A stretch of 9,750 bases of DNA from JAYEKL01 sp034660995 (GTDB lineage: Bacteria > Patescibacteriota > Minisyncoccia > JAHIHE01 > JAGLIN01): the NCBI GenBank assembly GCA_034660995.1, contig JAYEKL010000088.1, positions 1 through 9,750 of the forward strand, in the 5' to 3' direction. Of this stretch, positions 7,056 to 9,750 are shown piece after piece. A model generated the notes under the pieces. That model searched no databases, was not told the DNA's origin, and worked only from the letters and a program-made list of their open reading frames with translations. How positions within the stretch are numbered: the stretch's first letter is position 1; every line of letters starts with the position of its first letter. The translations under genes and the position numbers were made by a program.

Positions 7056-7084
7056 AGAGTATCAAAAAACATTAATTTAGTCAA
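7056..7084 (-). promoter_or_regulatory. Candidate promoter of the ABC importer operon
   Basis: On the minus strand TTGACT (7084-7079) is followed by a 17-base spacer ending in TGA and then TACTCT (7061-7056). The -35 box matches five of six consensus positions. The -10 box is weak, but the TG one base upstream gives an extended -10. The predicted start near 7049 leaves a leader of about 47 bases before the ATG at 7002. Confidence 0.4.
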
Positions 7085-7170
7085 AATTTAGTCTTGCAAA
7101 ATGGCTGATATCTAAATCACAGAACCAATCAAATAATCACTTATTTCTAGAATTATTTTTTTTAAGTTTA

Positions 7171-7205
7171 AAAAACAAAAAAAGAAAGAGTAATGAATTA
7201 CTCTT
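7171..7205 (-). terminator. Intrinsic terminator of the 91-residue gene
   Basis: On the minus strand AAGAGTAA-type pairing gives an 8-bp stem (7205-7198 with 7193-7186) around a four-base loop, followed directly by TTCTTTTTTTGTTTTT (7186-7171). The stem overlaps the TAA stop at 7206-7204. The stem is A/T-rich and therefore modest, but the T-run is long. It separates this gene from the ABC operon downstream on the same strand. Confidence 0.6.
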
Positions 7206-7479
7206 ATATTAGTATTATTATTACAGAAAATGCTGGTTTTCCCAGTATCATCCTTTTATCACACTGGGATGTAACCTCTATTTCTTCCAAATGGCCAGTT
7301 TTTATTTCCCCATCTATTAGAAGAGAACTCATACTGACACGGAATTCTCTTTCGTTAACATCTGGAAGAAGCTTCTGAAGGGCAATATAATTACTTTGTC
7401 TGCCATTACTTTCTAGCAACTTAATAATTGCATCCTTAACTTCCGGGAAATGCTCGCTTTCTTCATTTAGTTTTTCCAT
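7204..7479 (-). CDS. Small protein of unknown function, possible winged-helix fold
   Basis: I do not recognise a family for this 91-residue product. Residues 12-61 look like three helices with winged-helix spacing: EVKDAIIKLLESNG, then YIALQKLLPD, then NEREFRVSMSSLLIDGEIK. The last resembles a recognition helix ending in the 'L..G.I' step common before the wing. Residues 62-91 look strand-rich and end in the hydrophobic FSVIIILI. A DNA-binding role is a guess from this pattern. The start is supported by AGGAGG (7495-7490), 10 bases before the ATG. A second ATG at 7484, only 5 bases after AGGAGG, opens a five-codon frame (MEWKN, stop) that overlaps this start. The gene has its own promoter and terminator, lies upstream of the ABC operon on the same strand and is divergent from pyrH. 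Confidence 0.7.
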   Translation of the reverse strand: MEKLNEESEHFPEVKDAIIKLLESNGRQSNYIALQKLLPDVNEREFRVSMSSLLIDGEIKTGHLEEIEVTSQCDKRMILGKPAFSVIIILI

Positions 7480-7489
7480 TCCATTGAAA

Positions 7490-7495
7490 CCTCCT
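7490..7495 (-). promoter_or_regulatory. Consensus Shine-Dalgarno AGGAGG
   Basis: A full AGGAGG stands 10 bases before the ATG at 7479 and 5 bases before an out-of-frame ATG at 7484. It is the only consensus ribosome-binding site found at correct spacing before any gene in the window; the other genes with a readable leader have A/T-only leaders. Confidence 0.8.
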
Positions 7496-7509
7496 AATTG
7501 TTTATATTC

Positions 7510-7537
7510 AATATAGAGGCTTAAATAAATTTGTCAA
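7510..7537 (-). promoter_or_regulatory. Promoter of the 91-residue gene
   Basis: On the minus strand a perfect TTGACA (7537-7532), a 16-base spacer and TATATT (7515-7510, five of six) form the best sigma-70-type promoter in the window. The start would be near 7503, leaving a short leader of about 24 bases that contains the Shine-Dalgarno sequence. Confidence 0.65.
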
Positions 7538-7581
7538 GAATTTTTTACTGTACTGTTGCGAAGTTAAAATTATTCTGTAAG

Positions 7582-7610
7582 TTGCGCCACGAGATAAACC
7601 GTGTTATGCT
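7582..7610 (+). promoter_or_regulatory. Candidate pyrH promoter with extended -10
   Basis: TTGCGC (7582-7587), a 17-base spacer and TATGCT (7605-7610), with TGT directly before the -10 (7602-7604), form an extended -10 promoter. The block CGTGTTAT-CT is shared with the promoter before the 40-codon gene at 8391-8419. The start near 7617 gives a leader of about 54 bases with almost no G or C. An alternative TATAAT at 7633-7638 has no good -35 box. Confidence 0.5.
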
Positions 7611-7670
7611 TTATTTATAGGATAAATTTAAATATAATTATTCTATTAATTCTTATTTACAAAAAAATAT

Positions 7671-8375
7671 ATGAAAAGAGTTCTATTAAAACTCAGTGGA
7701 GAATTATTGGGAAACACAGATGGCAAGGGATTGTCGCTTGCATCTATTAAAAAAATAGCTAAAGATATTTCAAAGATAAAAAAAGAAGGGAAGATTCAGT
7801 TAGTAATTGTTATCGGCGGAGGTAATATTTTAAGAGGAAAAGAATTTTCAGAAACAAACTTTAATAACGCAGTCGCAGATAGTATGGGTATGATCGGAAC
7901 TGTAATCAATGGTCTAGCATTAGAAGAAGCATTAGAAAAGACAAAAGCATCAACTAGATTAATGACTTCAATTAGGATGGAACCGACAGCAGAATTCTAT
8001 ACAAGAAAAAAGGCTATTAGTTATTTAGAATCTGGAAACGTGGTTATTCTCTCTGGAGGAACTGGAAATCCATTTTTTACCACTGATTCTGCCGCCGTTT
8101 TAAGAGCATGTGAAACAAATTGTAGTTTAATTTTGAAAGCGACTCATGTTGACGGAATCTATGACAGAGATCCTAACAAATGCGAAGGAAGAGCAAAACT
8201 TTACAAAAAAATAACTTACGAAGAAGCTTTGGCAAAAGATTTACGAATTATGGACAGTACCGCTTTTGCGTTAGCGCAAAGAGAAGGAAAACAGATTAGA
8301 GTATTCAATGAGAAAAAAATAAACGCAATTCCTGAAATGTTAAAAGGAAAGAAAATTGGAACTTTAGTGAAATAG
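7671..8375 (+). CDS. pyrH: UMP kinase (uridylate kinase)
   Basis: PyrH phosphorylates UMP to UDP with ATP in the cytoplasm, the step that opens the route to UTP and CTP. Bacterial enzymes are hexamers of the amino-acid-kinase fold. The 234-residue product has the usual length and all main motifs: KLSGE (7-11), GGGNILRG (49-56), the ADSMGM segment with Asp70 (69-74), the nucleotide-binding GGTGNPFFTTDSAA (129-142), and HVDGIYDRDP (159-168), where family members usually read TkVDGVY..DP. The start is fixed by the conserved N-terminal strand MKRVLLKLSGE. There is no Shine-Dalgarno sequence, only an A-rich tract. It is not next to rpsB, tsf or frr, its usual partners in many bacteria; instead it has its own promoter and is divergent from the 91-residue gene. 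No obvious terminator follows it before the next promoter. Confidence 0.97.
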   Translation: MKRVLLKLSGELLGNTDGKGLSLASIKKIAKDISKIKKEGKIQLVIVIGGGNILRGKEFSETNFNNAVADSMGMIGTVINGLALEEALEKTKASTRLMTSIRMEPTAEFYTRKKAISYLESGNVVILSGGTGNPFFTTDSAAVLRACETNCSLILKATHVDGIYDRDPNKCEGRAKLYKKITYEEALAKDLRIMDSTAFALAQREGKQIRVFNEKKINAIPEMLKGKKIGTLVK

Positions 8376-8390
8376 ACAATAGACTGAAAG

Positions 8391-8419
8391 TTGCATCATA
8401 TATAATATCGTGTTATACT
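8391..8419 (+). promoter_or_regulatory. Promoter of the 40-codon basic gene
   Basis: TTGCAT (8391-8396), a 17-base spacer and TATACT (8414-8419, five of six) preceded by TGT (8411-8413) form an extended -10 promoter. The layout and the CGTGTTAT-CT block match the candidate pyrH promoter. The start near 8426 leaves a leader of about 52 bases to the ATG at 8478. Confidence 0.6.
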
Positions 8420-8477
8420 GTGCCCGTAAAATAGGACTAAGTACTAAATAACTATTACTATTCATAAAACAATTTAT

Positions 8478-8600
8478 ATGGCAAAAAGAAAAACTGGAGT
8501 CGGAAAGAAGAAAAAATCGCACTCTCATAAAACTGCAAAACGGCTTGAAGTCAAACGATTAATGCTTGAAAAAAAAGCTAATAAGAAGAAGCGGAAATAA
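8478..8600 (+). CDS. 40-residue highly basic peptide
   Basis: This short frame runs from ATG at 8478 to TAA at 8598-8600. The product starts MAKRKTGVGKKKKSHSHKTA and has 15 Lys and 4 Arg in 40 residues, with two acidic residues, two His and no Cys or aromatics. Residues 18-34 could form an amphipathic helix (KTAKRLEVKRLMLEKKA), flanked by Lys-rich tails. The composition suits an RNA- or DNA-binding peptide such as a ribosome-associated or nucleoid protein, but I recognise no family and assign no function. Three things support a real gene: a good promoter 52 bases upstream, an intrinsic terminator 20 bases after the stop, and an opening MAKRK typical of small ribosomal proteins. There is no Shine-Dalgarno sequence, as with its neighbours. 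The terminator hairpin makes it largely a single-gene unit between pyrH and mutM. Confidence 0.7.
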   Translation: MAKRKTGVGKKKKSHSHKTAKRLEVKRLMLEKKANKKKRK

Positions 8601-8620
8601 GATATTCAAATATTTAGATG

Positions 8621-8646
8621 ACCTGCTTTTTTGCAGGTTGTTTTAT
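8621..8646 (+). terminator. Intrinsic terminator after the 40-codon gene
   Basis: ACCTGC (8621-8626) pairs perfectly with GCAGGT (8633-8638) around a six-T loop, followed by TGTTTTAT. It stands 20 bases after the stop codon and only 33 bases before the mutM ATG. mutM may therefore depend on read-through, or on a promoter I cannot identify with confidence. Confidence 0.75.
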
Positions 8647-8671
8647 TTAGGAGAAAAATAATCAAAAAATT

Positions 8672-9535
8672 ATGCCAGAGCTTCCGGAAGTGGAGACAAT
8701 TAAAAACGATTTGGGAGAAAAAATTCTTAATAAAAAAATTAAGAAGATTGATTTGAGATTGGAAGAAATCGTGAAAAGTTCCCCAAAAGAATTTGTTTTT
8801 ATTTTAGAAAAAAATAGTTTTAAAGACATAAAAAGAAGAGGGAAGCTTTTAGTGTTTATATTTACTGAAAAAAATAAATATTTGACAATTCATTTACGAA
8901 TGACTGGGCAGTTAATTTATCAGGAGAACAAAAAAATTATAGCAGGCGGGCATAGCGATAATAATGATATTTCTAATTTGCCAAATTCACATACGCATAT
9001 TATCTTCTATTTCAATGATAATTCTCAATTATTTTTTAATGATTTGCGGCGGTTTGGCGTTGTAAAAATTGTTGATGAGAAAAAATTAGAAGAGATGCTG
9101 GATAATTTCGGCAGAGAACCATTAGAAAAGAATTTTTCTCTAAAAACATTCCAAGATCTTATTAAAAATAAGAAAGGGAATGTTAAGGCGTTTTTACTAA
9201 ATCAAAAATATGTTGCTGGTATCGGTAATATATATGCTGATGAAATTCTTTTTGAAGCAAAAATTTTACCAAACAGAAAAATTACTTCTTTAAAAATAGA
9301 GGAAATAAAAGCTATTTATAAAGCAATAAGAAAAATTCTAAAAAAAGCAATTCTCTATCGTGGCACAACTTTTAATGATTATGTGGACGCAAACGGTAAA
9401 AAGGGAAATTTTTTTAGATTGCTAAAAGCTTATGGCAGAGAAAACAAAAAATGCCAGAGATGTAAAGAGGGAATAATCCAAAAAGTAAAAATTGCGGGGC
9501 GGGAAACTAGGTATTGTAATAAATGCCAAAAGTGA
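8672..9535 (+). CDS. mutM: Formamidopyrimidine-DNA glycosylase (Fpg/MutM)
   Basis: MutM removes oxidised purines such as 8-oxoguanine and nicks the DNA by beta,delta-elimination. The 287-residue product has the full catalytic set: PELPEVE from residue 2 with nucleophile Pro2 and Glu3, Lys58 in RRGKLLVF, the DNA-wedge Met77 in HLRMTGQL, DLRRFG (124-129), and the helix-two-turn-helix KAFLLNQKYVAGIGNIYADE (172-191). The C-terminal zinc finger uses Cys261, Cys264, Cys282 and Cys285, with Arg277 before the second pair. Because mature Pro2 is catalytic, the ATG at 8672 must be the start. TAGGAG lies about 17 bases upstream, too far for a normal Shine-Dalgarno. A hydrophilic insertion at about 84-107 makes it slightly longer than the roughly 270-residue E. 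coli enzyme. The TGA stop directly abuts a repeat element. Confidence 0.97.
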   Translation: MPELPEVETIKNDLGEKILNKKIKKIDLRLEEIVKSSPKEFVFILEKNSFKDIKRRGKLLVFIFTEKNKYLTIHLRMTGQLIYQENKKIIAGGHSDNNDISNLPNSHTHIIFYFNDNSQLFFNDLRRFGVVKIVDEKKLEEMLDNFGREPLEKNFSLKTFQDLIKNKKGNVKAFLLNQKYVAGIGNIYADEILFEAKILPNRKITSLKIEEIKAIYKAIRKILKKAILYRGTTFNDYVDANGKKGNFFRLLKAYGRENKKCQRCKEGIIQKVKIAGRETRYCNKCQK

Positions 9536-9750
9536 TATAGTGATAATATTTTAAATTTCCCTATCTGAATATGTTAATGTCATTCTAAATTTAGTTCAGA
9601 ATCTATTGTATATTATAGTAAATTAACCTACAAATCACAGACTGGTTGTAACAGTCAAAAGATCCTGAATCCGCCAGCTGGCGGATCAGAGCCTGTCCTG
9701 GATTCAGTTCAGGAATGACAAATTGGTAAATTTAGAATATTACCACTATA
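9536..9750. mobile_element. MITE-like element with terminal inverted repeats
   Basis: The left end (9536-9561) and the right end (9725-9750) are inverted repeats matching at 23 of 26 positions. The left starts TATAGTGATAATATT and the right, read inward on the other strand, starts TATAGTGGTAATATT. Further in, TGTCATTC (9578-9585) and GAATGACA (9713-9720) are a perfect 8-bp inverted pair. The interior has no open frame of note and holds a GC-rich palindrome. Ends of the form TA...TA would suit an IS630/Tc1-mariner-type non-autonomous element, which duplicates TA on insertion, but that is inference. The left end begins at the base after the mutM stop. The right end is the last base of the window, so the element may continue. 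Confidence 0.6.
9669..9686. repeat. 18-bp perfect palindrome
   Basis: ATCCGCCAGCTGGCGGAT is a perfect GC-rich palindrome inside the terminal-inverted-repeat element. CTGAATCC (9665-9672) can also pair with GGATTCAG (9700-9707), giving a competing larger fold. This part, ending in GGAATGACA, resembles dispersed palindromic intergenic repeats and may be a second repeat nested in the larger element. Confidence 0.8.

Noticed and set aside
7193..7378. Plus-strand frame of 61 codons opposite the 91-residue gene
   Set aside because: It is antisense to the minus-strand gene, which has promoter, Shine-Dalgarno and terminator; the plus-strand frame has none.
8649..8654. AGGAGA as the mutM Shine-Dalgarno
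   Set aside because: It lies about 17 bases before an ATG fixed by catalytic Pro2, beyond normal spacing, and no in-frame start exists at a better distance.
9533..9535. Recoded UGA (glycine or tryptophan code)
   Set aside because: The TGA falls right after the zinc-finger end CNKCQK, where MutM proteins normally stop, so UGA reads as a stop here.
9564..9600. Terminator of mutM formed by TCTGAA/TTCAGA
   Set aside because: The stem is 6 bp with a 25-base loop and no T-run; the inverted-repeat element explains the local symmetry better.

Overview
The window is about 9.75 kb of AT-rich bacterial DNA, probably from an uncultured Patescibacteria/CPR-type or similarly streamlined lineage. That placement is inference from gene types, short AT-only leaders and low GC; no marker gene here fixes the taxon. 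UGA works as a stop: mutM ends in TGA exactly where MutM proteins normally end. This argues against the UGA=Gly code of Gracilibacteria.

Layout. (1) Positions 9-3405, plus strand: a large DUF2339 multi-pass membrane protein, then a DUF3999-type exported, membrane-anchored protein with two discoidin-like repeats. A perfect 12-bp-stem hairpin lies between them. (2) Positions 3406-4008: no gene. This is a convergent intergenic region packed with palindromic repeats: a long nested palindrome, two near-identical 74-bp direct copies of a GC-rich REP-like unit, one shorter inverted copy, and a 61-bp imperfect hairpin. (3) Positions 4009-7002, minus strand: a complete TauABC/SsuABC/NrtABC-class ABC importer (binding protein, permease, ATPase in transcription order), with a candidate promoter before the first gene and another before the ATPase gene. 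(4) Positions 7204-7479, minus strand: a 91-residue protein of unknown function, possibly winged-helix. It has the only strong Shine-Dalgarno sequence in the window, a good promoter and a terminator. (5) Positions 7671-9535, plus strand: pyrH (UMP kinase), an unannotated 40-codon gene for a very basic peptide with its own promoter and terminator, and mutM (formamidopyrimidine-DNA glycosylase). (6) Positions 9536-9750: a MITE-like element with 26-bp imperfect terminal inverted repeats, starting at the base after the mutM stop and reaching the last base of the window.

How it fits together. pyrH and mutM are housekeeping genes for pyrimidine nucleotide supply and repair of oxidised guanine. The ABC operon is an accessory uptake system for a small anion or organic solute that the sequence does not identify. 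The 91-residue gene lies directly upstream of that operon on the same strand and could regulate it, although it has its own terminator. The most notable observations are the alternating REP-like cluster, the terminal-inverted-repeat element, the near absence of Shine-Dalgarno sequences except at one gene, a shared extended -10 promoter pattern ahead of pyrH and the 40-codon gene, and that small basic gene itself. No defence system, CRISPR array, tRNA or rRNA was found.
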